NCBI GenBank assembly: GCA_937907685.1 | Contig: CALCXF010000059.1 | Span: forward strand, 1 to 40,078 | Length of the DNA: 40,078 nucleotides | Direction of reading: 5' to 3' | Source: an uncultured Nostocoides sp. | GTDB lineage: Bacteria; Actinomycetota; Actinomycetes; Actinomycetales; Dermatophilaceae | Shown here: piece after piece, positions 1 to 7,794 of the stretch | Numbering within the stretch: position 1 is the first letter of the stretch | Layout: each line of letters opens with the position of its first letter | Made by a program: the position numbers and the translations under genes | Notes under the pieces: model-generated | Told to the model about the DNA's origin: nothing | Databases searched by the model: none | Seen by the model: only the letters and a program-made list of their open reading frames with translations

Positions 1-2
1 CT

Positions 3-1037
3 CCGCTGGTCATCGCCTACGCGCTCGCCGGCACGATGGACTTCGACTTCGAGACCGAGCCACTGGGTCGGGACACCGACGGGAACGACGTCTTCCTCCG
101 GGACCTGTGGCCCGCCCCCGCGGACGTCGAGCGAACGATCGCCGAGAGCATCAACAAGGACATGTTCACCTCCGACTACGCCGACGTCTTCGCGGGCGAC
201 GAGCGGTGGCAGTCGCTGCCGACGCCCGAGGGCGACACCTTCGCCTGGGACCCGGACTCCACCTACGTCCGCAAGCCTCCGTACTTCGACGGCATGCGCC
301 AGGAGACGACGCCGGTCACGGACATCAGCGGCGCTCGGGTGCTGGCACGGCTCGGCGACTCGGTGACGACCGACCACATCAGCCCTGCCGGGTCGATCAA
401 GGCCGACTCGCCCGCCGGCCGCTACCTCGCCGACCACGGCATCGAGCGCAAGGACTTCAACTCCTACGGCTCACGCCGCGGCAACCACGAGGTGATGATC
501 CGGGGCACCTTCGCCAACATCCGGCTCAAGAACCTGCTCCTCGACGGCGTCGAAGGCGGCTTCACGCGGAACTTCCTCGCCGGCGGCGAGCAGACGACGA
601 TCTTCGACGCGTCGGCGGCCTACCAGGCTGCGGGGGTGCCGCTCGTGGTCCTCGCAGGAAAGGAGTACGGATCCGGATCCTCGCGGGACTGGGCCGCCAA
701 GGGAACCGCCCTCCTCGGCGTCCGGGCAGTCATCGCCGAGTCCTACGAGCGCATCCACAGGTCGAACCTCATCGGGATGGGTGTCCTGCCGCTCCAGTTC
801 CCCCAGGGCCAGGACGCCGAGACCCTCGGCGTGACGGGCACCGAGACGTTCTCGATCTCCGGTGTCGAGGAGCTCAACGAGGGCCGGACGCCGAAGGCCG
901 TCACAGTCTCCGTCACCCGGGAGGACGGAGCGGAGTCCAGCTTCGAGGCGCTCGTCCGGATCGACACCCCCGGCGAGGCGGACTACTACCGCAACGGCGG
1001 CATCCTCCAGTACGTCCTCCGCTCGCTGGTGACCTGA
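3..1037 (+). CDS. acnA: Aconitate hydratase, C-terminal part (5' end outside window)
   Basis: Aconitase interconverts citrate and isocitrate in the TCA cycle through a [4Fe-4S] cluster. Only the C-terminal ~345 residues are here; the frame is open to the window edge, so the ATG at 36 is internal. The first visible residues ([20 protein letters not shown]) belong to the end of the catalytic core. The rest is the swivel domain, with the characteristic segments [13 protein letters not shown] and [16 protein letters not shown], the latter holding substrate-binding Ser/Arg residues. The cluster cysteines lie upstream of the window. The gene converges on cysG with only 3 bp between the stop codons. 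Family assignment is secure. Confidence 0.96.
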   Translation, partial: PLVIAYALAGTMDFDFETEPLGRDTDGNDVFLRDLWPAPADVERTIAESINKDMFTSDYADVFAGDERWQSLPTPEGDTFAWDPDSTYVRKPPYFDGMRQETTPVTDISGARVLARLGDSVTTDHISPAGSIKADSPAGRYLADHGIERKDFNSYGSRRGNHEVMIRGTFANIRLKNLLLDGVEGGFTRNFLAGGEQTTIFDASAAYQAAGVPLVVLAGKEYGSGSSRDWAAKGTALLGVRAVIAESYERIHRSNLIGMGVLPLQFPQGQDAETLGVTGTETFSISGVEELNEGRTPKAVTVSVTREDGAESSFEALVRIDTPGEADYYRNGGILQYVLRSLVT

Positions 1038-1040
1038 CGG

Positions 1041-2264
1041 TCAGGGCGGTGCGTGCGACGGCTGCCCCGGGTGGAGCGGGCTCAGGCGCACGACGTCCCC
1101 GACGACGACGACGGCCGGGTTCTCCACCCCGACTGCCCGCGCCGTCTCGGCGATGTCGGCGAGCGTCCCGAACGTCGCGCGCTGGCCGGGAAGGAACCCG
1201 CGCTCGACGACGGCGACCGGGCACGTGGGTGACCGGCCCGCGTCGACCAGCGCCCGTGCCGAGAGGGCCAGCCGTCCGACCCCCATGAGGAGGACGACTG
1301 TGTGGTCGCCTCCGGCCGGGACCGCCGGGACGTCCTCGTGGCCGGTGACCACGGTGAAGCCCCGGGCGACGCCCCGGTGCGTGAGCGGGATGCCGACCCC
1401 AGCGGGCACCGCGATCGCGCTCGTCACCCCCGGAACCACCTCGACGGGGATGCCGTGCGCCTCGCACGCCTGTCGTTCCTCTCCGCCCCTTCCGAGGACG
1501 TAGGGGTCGCCCCCCTTGAGCCTCACCACCGCCCGTCCGGCGAGGGCTTCCTCGACCAGCAGCGCGTTGATCTCCTCCTGCGGGAGGGTGTGGCGTCCGG
1601 GGGCCTTCCCGACGTCGACCACCCGGACGTTCGTCGGCAGCCGGTCGACGACCCCTCGCGGCGCGAGGCGGTCGACGACGACGACGTCGGCGACGGACAG
1701 CAGCTCTCGGGCACGGGTGGTCAGGAGGCCGTCCGCGCCCGGGCCGCCTCCGACGAGGGCAACCCAGCCGGACCCCGTACGGCGGGTGCGGCGGCGGAGG
1801 TCGATCGACCCGCTGGCGAGGACCGCGCCGACCTCCCGGACCACGGCCGTGGCGAGGGCGTGGTCGGAGCCCGCGTGGGCGGCGACGGTGAGGGTGACGT
1901 CACCGGCCGCCACCGACGTCGTGGCCGGGAGATGGGCCGACGCGTCGGCCGCTGTCGGGGCGAGGCACCACACCCGGAGCTCGAGGGCGTCGGCCCGGAC
2001 CATGTCGTCGACCTCTCGGTCGCCGGTGGCCGTCTGCACGAGCCATGCGCCGTCGAGGTCTCGACGGCCCTCGTAGTCCCTCGGCGCCCAGGCGACCTCA
2101 CCCGAGGCCACGAGGACTGCGAGCTCCTCGCACACGTAGGGCGCCACGACCTCCACGAGGGCGCCGGCGGCGAGGAGGGTCGAGACGCCGGAGGCGGATG
2201 CCGGCCCGCCCCCGACGGCGACGACGCGCCGCGCGGTGACGTCGAGCCCGACGGGCAGTGTCAT
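1041..2264 (-). CDS. cysG: Siroheme synthase: precorrin-2 dehydrogenase / uroporphyrinogen-III C-methyltransferase
   Basis: A bifunctional protein of 407 aa that makes sirohydrochlorin for the sulfite reductase encoded in the same operon. Residues ~1-150 form the NAD-binding precorrin-2 dehydrogenase domain (RRVVAVGGGPASASG near residue 12). Residues ~165-395 form the SAM-dependent methyltransferase (GGGPGADGLLTTRA near 172, RLKGGDPYVLGRGGEE near 248, VVPGVTSAIAVPAG). The start is the ATG at 2264, whose ATGA overlaps the cysN stop by 4 bp, arguing for translational coupling. At 407 aa it is shorter than E. coli CysG (457 aa). Whether the N-terminal domain also inserts iron, or a separate SirB-type chelatase does, cannot be decided here. 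Confidence 0.93.
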   Translation of the reverse strand: MTLPVGLDVTARRVVAVGGGPASASGVSTLLAAGALVEVVAPYVCEELAVLVASGEVAWAPRDYEGRRDLDGAWLVQTATGDREVDDMVRADALELRVWCLAPTAADASAHLPATTSVAAGDVTLTVAAHAGSDHALATAVVREVGAVLASGSIDLRRRTRRTGSGWVALVGGGPGADGLLTTRARELLSVADVVVVDRLAPRGVVDRLPTNVRVVDVGKAPGRHTLPQEEINALLVEEALAGRAVVRLKGGDPYVLGRGGEERQACEAHGIPVEVVPGVTSAIAVPAGVGIPLTHRGVARGFTVVTGHEDVPAVPAGGDHTVVLLMGVGRLALSARALVDAGRSPTCPVAVVERGFLPGQRATFGTLADIAETARAVGVENPAVVVVGDVVRLSPLHPGQPSHAPP

Positions 2265-3541
2265 CCGGGGTGCTCTCCGGGAGCCAGGGCTCCGGCCATG
2301 ACCGCCGCGAGTGTTCTGCCGTCGTCCGGGTCGACGAGGAGGAAGGCGCCACCGCGTCGTGAGGTCGAGTAGTCCTCGACCGGCAGGGGGGAGGCGAACC
2401 GAACCGTCACGCGGCCGATGTCGTTGAGCTGCAGGCGGTCTGCGGGCGCGAGCCGCATCGCGTCGAGGTCGAGGCGGCCGTCGACGGAGCGCACCATCGC
2501 CAGCACCGTGCGGGACCCGTGCTTGACGAGCAGCCGCGCGCCCGGGTGCAGCGGCTCGTCCCCGAGCCAGCAGGCGAGCGCCTGGACCTCCTGGCGCAGC
2601 GCGACGGGATCGGATGCCGCGCACAGGAGGTCGCCTCGGCTCACGTCGACGTCGTCGGTGAGGCGGATGGTCACGGACTGCGGTGCAACGGCGACGTCGA
2701 GCGACCGCTCCCCGAGGTCGATGCCCGCGACGGTGGTTCGCGTGCCGGAGGGCAGGACGACGACCTCGTCGCCAACCCGTATGGAACCGGACGCCAGCTG
2801 ACCGGCATACCCCCGGTACTCGACGTGCTCGGGGGACCGCGCGGCGCCCTGCGGACGAACGACCACCTGCACCGGCATCCGGAAGGACTCGTGGGCGGGG
2901 TCGGTGTCCGGAGCGAGGGCCTCGAGGAGCTCGAGGAGCGAAGGCCCTTCGTACCAGGGTGTGTTCGTCGAGCGGTCGACGACGTTGTCGCCGACGAGGG
3001 CGGACACGGGGACAGCGTGCGCGTCCGGGATGCCGAGCTCGACCGCCAGGGAGCGGACGTCGGCGGCGACGCTCCGGAAGACGTCCTCGCTGTGGTCGAC
3101 GAGGTCGATCTTGTTGACCGCGACGACGACGTGCGGCACGCGCATGAGCGCCGCCACGGCAAGGTGTCGCCGCGTCTGCTCGAGGACCCCCTTGCGGGCG
3201 TCGACGAGGAGGACGACGGCGTCCGCGGTCGAGGAACCGGTCACGGTGTTGCGGGTGTACTGGACGTGCCCGGGGCAGTCCGCGAGGACGAACGAACGGT
3301 GCGCTGTCGCGAAGTAGCGGTACGCGACGTCGATGGTGATGCCCTGCTCGCGCTCGGCCCGCAGTCCGTCGGTGAGGAGCGCCAGGTCGGCCGAGGTGAG
3401 CCCCCGGTCCCGGCTGACCCGCTCGACCGCGTCCAGCTGGTCGGCGAGGACCGACTTGGTGTCGTGGAGCAGGCGGCCGACGAGCGTCGACTTCCCGTCG
3501 TCCACCGACCCGGCGGTCGCGAGCCGCAGGAGGGTGCTCAT
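2261..3541 (-). CDS. cysN: Sulfate adenylyltransferase, GTPase subunit CysN
   Basis: The regulatory GTPase subunit (426 aa) of ATP sulfurylase; GTP hydrolysis drives APS formation by CysD. It is an EF-Tu-like G protein: P-loop GSVDDGKST at residues 11-19, DCPGHVQYTRNTVTGSS (G3) and NKIDLVDHS (G4), then beta-barrel domains. It ends without the C-terminal APS kinase domain found in CysNC fusions, as expected for an organism that reduces APS directly with CysH. The ATG at 3541 begins MSTLLRLATAGSVDDG, the normal position relative to the P-loop. It lies 121 bp downstream of cysD, with an inverted-repeat element between them, while it overlaps cysG by 4 bp. Confidence 0.95.
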   Translation of the reverse strand: MSTLLRLATAGSVDDGKSTLVGRLLHDTKSVLADQLDAVERVSRDRGLTSADLALLTDGLRAEREQGITIDVAYRYFATAHRSFVLADCPGHVQYTRNTVTGSSTADAVVLLVDARKGVLEQTRRHLAVAALMRVPHVVVAVNKIDLVDHSEDVFRSVAADVRSLAVELGIPDAHAVPVSALVGDNVVDRSTNTPWYEGPSLLELLEALAPDTDPAHESFRMPVQVVVRPQGAARSPEHVEYRGYAGQLASGSIRVGDEVVVLPSGTRTTVAGIDLGERSLDVAVAPQSVTIRLTDDVDVSRGDLLCAASDPVALRQEVQALACWLGDEPLHPGARLLVKHGSRTVLAMVRSVDGRLDLDAMRLAPADRLQLNDIGRVTVRFASPLPVEDYSTSRRGGAFLLVDPDDGRTLAAVMAGALAPGEHPG

Positions 3542-3569
3542 CGCGGGGCCCCCGTGAAGTATCGGAGCC

Positions 3570-3635
3570 GGGTCCCACGCTTCGCGTGGGCGGAACGAGC
3601 GCGGGTCCCACGCGCCCACGCGAAGCGTGGGACCC
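3570..3635. repeat. REP-like nested inverted repeat between cysD and cysN
   Basis: A perfect 23-bp inverted repeat (3570-3592 and 3613-3635) is separated by 20 bp. Each arm is itself a hairpin: CCCACGC-TTC-GCGTGGG in the left arm and CCCACGC-GAA-GCGTGGG in the right. The spacer carries a third partial copy of GGGTCCCACGC. Outer arms around 3550-3560 and 3647-3657 (CCCCGTGAAGT / ACTTCATGGGG) pair with one mismatch, so the whole ~110 bp could fold as one long stem. No other copy is visible in this window. It looks like a REP doublet or other small non-autonomous element inserted in the cys operon; this is inference from structure alone. Confidence 0.8.
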
Positions 3636-3662
3636 GTGCGTGGGCGAACTTCATGGGGTGCA

Positions 3663-4607
3663 TCAGAAGTACCCCTCCTTCTTCCGGTCCTCCATGGCGG
3701 CCTCGGAGATGCGGTCGTCGGCCCGCGTCGCCCCGCGCTCGGTGAGCGTCGAGGCGGCGACCTCGGCGACGACGTCCGCGACCGTGACGGCCTCGCTCTC
3801 GACGGCGCCGGTGCACGACATGTCGCCCACCGTGCGGTAGCGCACCCGGCGCCGGGTGACCGTCTCGTCGACGCGCGGACGCGACCACGGGCCCACGGCG
3901 AGGAGCATGCCGTCGCGGGCGTAGACCTCGCGCTCGTGCGTGTAGTAGAGCGCCGGCAGCTCGATGCCCTCGCGCTCGACGTACCGCCACACGTCCAGCT
4001 CGGTCCAGTTGGACAGCGGGAACACGCGGACGTGCTCACCGGGGCGGTGCCGGGGGTTGAAGAGGTTCCACAGCTCGGGCCGCTGGTTCTTGGGGTCCCA
4101 CTGGCCGAAGTCGTCGCGCAGGCTGACGACCCGCTCCTTGGCGCGTGCCTTCTCCTCGTCGCGTCGACCACCACCGAACACCCCGTCGAACCGGTGCCGG
4201 GCGATGGCGTCGAGGAGGGGCTGGGTCTGGAGGGGGTTGCGCGTGCCGTCGGCCCGCTCGCGCAGCCGACCGTCGTCGATCCAGTCCTGGACCGAGGCGA
4301 CCTCGAGGCGGAGCCCGAGCCGCTCGACGGTGGCGTCGCGGTAGGCGAGCACCTCCGGGAAGTTGTGCCCGGTGTCGACGTGGAGCACCGGGAACGGGAT
4401 CGGGGCCGGCCAGAACGCCTTCGCGGCCACGTGCAGCATGACGACGGAGTCCTTGCCGCCGCTGAACAGCAGGACGGGGCGCTCGAGCTCGGCGGTGATC
4501 TCACGGATGACGAGCATCGCCTCGCTCTCGAGGACGTCGAGCTGGCTGAGCACCGGCAGGTCGGCCGGCGGCGCGGTCGAGGGCACGGTGGTGACGTCGA
4601 TCGTCAC
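3663..4607 (-). CDS. cysD: Sulfate adenylyltransferase, catalytic subunit CysD
   Basis: The small subunit of ATP sulfurylase, which transfers AMP from ATP to sulfate to form APS. It belongs to the PP-loop ATPase family, with the loop LLFSGGKDSVVMLHVAAKAF and HVDTGHNFPEVLAYRD following; the C-terminus ends RISEAAMEDRKKEGYF as in the family. Start choice: GTG at 4607 is preceded by AGAGGTG with 6 nt spacing and gives 314 aa, close to the usual ~300. A GTG at 4655, overlapping the cysH stop (GTGA), is an in-frame alternative but has a weaker ribosome binding site. The gene sits third in the operon, between cysH and cysN. Confidence 0.94.
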   Translation of the reverse strand: MTIDVTTVPSTAPPADLPVLSQLDVLESEAMLVIREITAELERPVLLFSGGKDSVVMLHVAAKAFWPAPIPFPVLHVDTGHNFPEVLAYRDATVERLGLRLEVASVQDWIDDGRLRERADGTRNPLQTQPLLDAIARHRFDGVFGGGRRDEEKARAKERVVSLRDDFGQWDPKNQRPELWNLFNPRHRPGEHVRVFPLSNWTELDVWRYVEREGIELPALYYTHEREVYARDGMLLAVGPWSRPRVDETVTRRRVRYRTVGDMSCTGAVESEAVTVADVVAEVAASTLTERGATRADDRISEAAMEDRKKEGYF

Positions 4608-4651
4608 GGAAAGCACCTCTGTTCGGATGTCGGTGGTCGTCACGGCGGTGG

Positions 4652-5398
4652 TCACTGGTGCAGTCCGCACTCGGTCTTGGCGAAGCCCGCCCAGCGTCCG
4701 GCCCGCAGGTCGCTCCCGGGCTCCACGCGCTGGGTGCAGGGCTCGCACCCGATGGACGGGTAGCCGTCGGAGAGAAGGAGGTTCACCGGCACGCTGTGGT
4801 CGTTCGCATAGTCGACGACCTCGTCGAACGTCCACGCCGCCAGCGGGTTGAGCTTGACGAGGCCGAACTGCTCGTCGAAGGTCACCAGCGGTGTGTCGGC
4901 GCGGGTCGGGCCCTCGTCACGACGGATGCCGGTCACCCACGCCTCGTAGCCGGCGAGCGCCGCCCGCAGCGGCTCGACCTTGCGCATCCGGCAGCACGCT
5001 GCCGGGTCGCGCTCGTGGAGCTGCGGGCCGTACTGCGCGTCCTGCTCGGCCACCGTGAGGGTCGGCGTGACGTCGACGACAGTGACGTCGAGCTCGTGGG
5101 CGACCTGGTCGCGGGTGCCGTACGTCTCGGCGAAGTGGTAGCCGGTGTCGAGGAACAGCACGTCGACGCCGGGGGCACGCTTCGCGACGACGGCCGGAAG
5201 CACGGCATCCGCCATGCTGCAGGCCACGGCGAGGGTGCCGGGGAAGGTGCGGGCCGCCCATGCCGCCACGTCGTCGGCGGTGGCACGTGACCCGAGCTCC
5301 CGTGCGCCCTGGACCGCCAGCGCGCGCAGCTCGTCGGTGCTGCGGCGCACAGGTGGGCTGGTGGTGGTGCCGAGGGCACGGCTGGTGCCGGTCGTCAT
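4652..5398 (-). CDS. cysH: Assimilatory adenylylsulfate (APS) reductase
   Basis: Reduces APS to sulfite and AMP with thioredoxin as donor (248 aa). Visible family elements are the PP-loop-like start (VACSMADAVLPAVV, where the loop serine is kept), FLDTGYHFAETYGTRD, and the cysteine pairs CCRMRK and CEPC. These pairs bind a [4Fe-4S] cluster and mark the protein as an APS reductase rather than a PAPS reductase. The C-terminal ECGLH carries the catalytic cysteine. The lack of an APS kinase in the neighbouring CysN agrees with direct APS reduction. The ATG at 5398 overlaps the sir stop by 4 bp (ATGA). Confidence 0.95.
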   Translation of the reverse strand: MTTGTSRALGTTTSPPVRRSTDELRALAVQGARELGSRATADDVAAWAARTFPGTLAVACSMADAVLPAVVAKRAPGVDVLFLDTGYHFAETYGTRDQVAHELDVTVVDVTPTLTVAEQDAQYGPQLHERDPAACCRMRKVEPLRAALAGYEAWVTGIRRDEGPTRADTPLVTFDEQFGLVKLNPLAAWTFDEVVDYANDHSVPVNLLLSDGYPSIGCEPCTQRVEPGSDLRAGRWAGFAKTECGLHQ

Positions 5399-7104
5399 CG
5401 GAGCTCCTCCTCGTCGACGCGGTGGACCCAGGCGGAGAACGTCTCACCCGGTTCGCGGGCGACGACGTAGCGGCGCACCAGTCGCTCGACGAGGTCGGGA
5501 AGGGCCTCCGCGGTCACCTTGAGCCCTCGCACCGTGCGGCCCAGCCCGGCCTCCTCACGGTCGGCGGACGCGAGCCCGCCGCCGAGGTGCACCTGGAAGC
5601 CGGCCTCCTGCTCGCCGTCGACGGTGACGATCTGGCCCTTCAACCCGATGTCGGCAACCTGGATGCGCGCACACGAGTTCGGGCAACCGTTGATGTTGAG
5701 GGTGATCGGCGTGTCGAGGTCGAGGTCGGCGAGGCGGCGCTCGAGCTCGGCGATCGCTGTCGCTGCGGTCACCTTGGTCTCGACGATGGCGAGCTTGCAG
5801 TACTCGATGCCGGTGCAGGCCATCGTGTGGCGGCGGAACGGGCTGGGGGTGACCGACAGGCCCAGCCGCTCGAGGCCCGTGACGAGGTCGTCGAGCGCGG
5901 TCGCGGCCACGTCGAGGACGACGAGCTTCTGGTGTGGGGTCAGCCGCAGCCGGTCGCTGCCGGCCGCCTCCATGAGGTCGCCCAGCCCGGCGAGCACCTC
6001 ACCACTGACCCGACCGACGACCGGGGCGGCTCCGACGTAGTGCAGGCCGTCCTTCTGGAGGTGGACTCCGACGTGGTCACCGGGACCCGTCGCAGGGGCC
6101 GGGGGCGGTCCGTCGGGGAGCGGGGAGTCGAGGTAGTCGCGTTCGAGCACCTCGCGGAACGTCACCGGCCCCCACTCCGCGAGGAGGAACTTCAGGCGGG
6201 CCTTGGTCCGCAGGCGGCGGTAGCCGTGGTCACGGAAGATCCGGATGACGCCGTGCCAGACCTCGGCCACCCGGTCCGGCTCGACGAAGACGCCGAGCCG
6301 CTCGGCGAGCCGGGGCGCGGTCGAGAGCCCGCCACCCACCCACAGGTCGTAGCCGGCGCCGAGGCTGGGGTGTCGGACACCGACGAAGGAGATGTCGTTG
6401 ATCTCGTGGACGACGTCCAGGCTCGGGTGGCCGGTGACGGCGGACTTGAACTTGCGCGGGAGGTTGGCCAGCTCCGGGTCGCCGATGAAGCGGCTGGTGA
6501 TCTCCTCGATCGCGGGCGTGGGGTCGAGGATCTCGTCGGCGGCGATCCCGGCCAGGGGGCTGCCCAGGACGACGCGGGGGGTGTCACCGCACGCTTCGGT
6601 CGTCTGGAGCCCGACCTCCTCGAGCCGACGCCAGATCTCGGGCACGTCCTCGACCCGGATCCAGTGGTACTGGATGTTCTGGCGGTCGCTGATGTCGGCG
6701 GTGTCACGGGCGAAGTCCCGGGAGATGCCGGCCAGGACACGGAGCTGACCCAGGGTCAGGGCGCCGCCGTCCAGGCGGACCCGCAGCATGAAGTAGCGGT
6801 CCGACAGCTCGTGCGGCTCCAGGGTGGCGGTGCGTCCGCCGTCGATGCCCGGGCGACGCTGGGTGTACAGACCCCACCAGCGCATGCGGCCGTGGAGGTC
6901 GTCGTCGGGGATGGAGTCGAAGCCCTGCAGCGCGTAGACCGTCTCGATGCGCTCCCGGACCTCGAGCCCGCCGCCGGCCGCCTTCATCTCCTCGTTGGCG
7001 TTGAGCGCCGCCCGCCCGTCGACCGCCCACTGGCCGTTGGAGCGGCCGGCGCGCGGCGGGCGGAGCGCCCGAGCCGTCGTGCTGTCGGTGGTGTGCGTGC
7101 TCAT
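5395..7104 (-). CDS. sir: Ferredoxin-dependent sulfite reductase (SirA/NirA type)
   Basis: First gene of the operon (569 aa); reduces sulfite to sulfide with six electrons from ferredoxin, using siroheme and a [4Fe-4S] cluster. The cluster ligands are Cys430 and Cys436 (CTGIEYC) and Cys474 and Cys478 (NGCPNSC). Tyr80 (RWWGLYTQRR) and Cys172 (TTEACGD) lie 92 residues apart, the same spacing as the covalently linked Tyr69-Cys161 of the M. tuberculosis enzyme, so that cross-link is predicted. The ATG at 7104 has GAGGA four bases upstream. A longer frame upstream runs through the AT-rich promoter and is unlikely to be translated. Siroheme would come from cysG at the end of the operon. Confidence 0.94.
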   Translation of the reverse strand: MSTHTTDSTTARALRPPRAGRSNGQWAVDGRAALNANEEMKAAGGGLEVRERIETVYALQGFDSIPDDDLHGRMRWWGLYTQRRPGIDGGRTATLEPHELSDRYFMLRVRLDGGALTLGQLRVLAGISRDFARDTADISDRQNIQYHWIRVEDVPEIWRRLEEVGLQTTEACGDTPRVVLGSPLAGIAADEILDPTPAIEEITSRFIGDPELANLPRKFKSAVTGHPSLDVVHEINDISFVGVRHPSLGAGYDLWVGGGLSTAPRLAERLGVFVEPDRVAEVWHGVIRIFRDHGYRRLRTKARLKFLLAEWGPVTFREVLERDYLDSPLPDGPPPAPATGPGDHVGVHLQKDGLHYVGAAPVVGRVSGEVLAGLGDLMEAAGSDRLRLTPHQKLVVLDVAATALDDLVTGLERLGLSVTPSPFRRHTMACTGIEYCKLAIVETKVTAATAIAELERRLADLDLDTPITLNINGCPNSCARIQVADIGLKGQIVTVDGEQEAGFQVHLGGGLASADREEAGLGRTVRGLKVTAEALPDLVERLVRRYVVAREPGETFSAWVHRVDEEELR

Positions 7105-7196
7105 CGGTCCTCGACGGATAGGAATTAGTTCTGGTGATGAAATGTATAACGACCCATTATTGTCCGAGCGGTGGTCCACGATGTGGTCGGCGCGCG
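7105..7196 (-). promoter_or_regulatory. Promoter region of the sir-cysHDN-cysG operon
   Basis: An unusually AT-rich stretch for this window (roughly 7122-7162) precedes sir. A TACATT (minus strand, 7141-7146) fits a TANNNT -10 box and would leave a leader of about 30 nt with a GAGGA ribosome binding site. No convincing -35 is visible. A specific sulfur-responsive operator could not be identified. Confidence 0.45.
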
Positions 7197-7201
7197 TATC
7201 A

Positions 7202-7217
7202 TCGAACATGTGTTCGA
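7202..7217 (+). promoter_or_regulatory. LexA (SOS) box overlapping a leaderless start
   Basis: TCGAACATGTGTTCGA is a perfect match to the actinobacterial/mycobacterial SOS box TCGAAC-N4-GTTCGA. It overlaps a TATCAT -10 box (7197-7202) at one end and covers the predicted transcription start and GTG start at 7210. LexA bound here would block initiation directly. It is the only perfect match noticed in the window. Confidence 0.8.
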
Positions 7218-7671
7218 CCCTGCGTTGCCCCACGGGCCGCCGCTGCGTGCTGGCAGCCCCGGCTCACCCGCGCAGCAACGCTCGGCCGCCGGGGCCGGGG
7301 GAGTCGGCGCCGGCGGCCCGCCGGGATGGCCACCCGGGGTGCCGCCGCCCGGGGAGCGCGGCTGGGACCACCGGGCGAGCGCGTGGCTGCTCGACCACTG
7401 CCCCCCGGACTACCGCCTGCACCCGGCGTGGCGTCGCCATCCGGTGGCGCTCGCCTGGCTCACCGTGCGCCACCTCGACGCCCAGCTCGACGCCATGCGG
7501 TCCGCGTACCGCGAGGTGCGGGTCGACCTCGTCGACGACATCGGGCCTGAGGGCGTGGCCCAGGTGCTCGGTGACCTCGAGGTCGAGGGCGTACGGCTGT
7601 TGTCCGCCCGGCGTGCCGCCGGACTGCTCCTCGACGCCCTCCGCGGGCTCGAGTTCGTCCCGCGCCTGTGA
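7210..7671 (+). CDS. Hypothetical protein, predicted LexA-regulated
   Basis: A protein of 153 aa of unknown function. The first ~50 residues are Gly/Pro/Ala-rich and probably disordered. The rest is a compact, probably mostly helical domain (DHRASAWLLDHCPPDYRLHP, then RRHPVALAWLTVRHLDAQLDAMR...) ending LRGLEFVPRL. Start choice: GTG at 7210 lies 7 nt after a TATCAT -10 box and inside a perfect SOS box, which fits a leaderless message. An upstream GTG at 7171 would precede the promoter. No nuclease, polymerase or protease motif is visible. The SOS box suggests a role in the DNA damage response, but this rests only on the operator. It is divergent from sir and upstream of dxs. Confidence 0.75.
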   Translation: MFDPALPHGPPLRAGSPGSPAQQRSAAGAGGVGAGGPPGWPPGVPPPGERGWDHRASAWLLDHCPPDYRLHPAWRRHPVALAWLTVRHLDAQLDAMRSAYREVRVDLVDDIGPEGVAQVLGDLEVEGVRLLSARRAAGLLLDALRGLEFVPRL

Positions 7672-7745
7672 AGGTCGTGCGGCGGCCACGTGGCGGAGTG
7701 GTGGAGGGCACCCCGGTCCGTGGGGGTCGTTCGGCGCCCAGCGCC

Positions 7746-7751
7746 TAGACT
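7746..7751 (+). promoter_or_regulatory. -10 box of dxs
   Basis: TAGACT fits the TANNNT -10 consensus and lies 43 nt upstream of the dxs start, leaving a leader that includes the AGGAGG ribosome binding site. No clear -35 is visible. Confidence 0.45.
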
Positions 7752-7794
7752 CAGGTGGTTCGTGTGCCGTGAGGAGACCAGGAGGTAGGCACCG

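Noticed and set aside
7171-7209. A longer N-terminus for the SOS-box gene starting at GTG 7171
   Set aside because: That start would lie upstream of the -10 box and the LexA site; the GTG at 7210 fits the leaderless pattern.
7105-7233. A 43-residue N-terminal extension of sulfite reductase
   Set aside because: It reads through the AT-rich promoter; the ATG at 7104 has a ribosome binding site and gives the family length.
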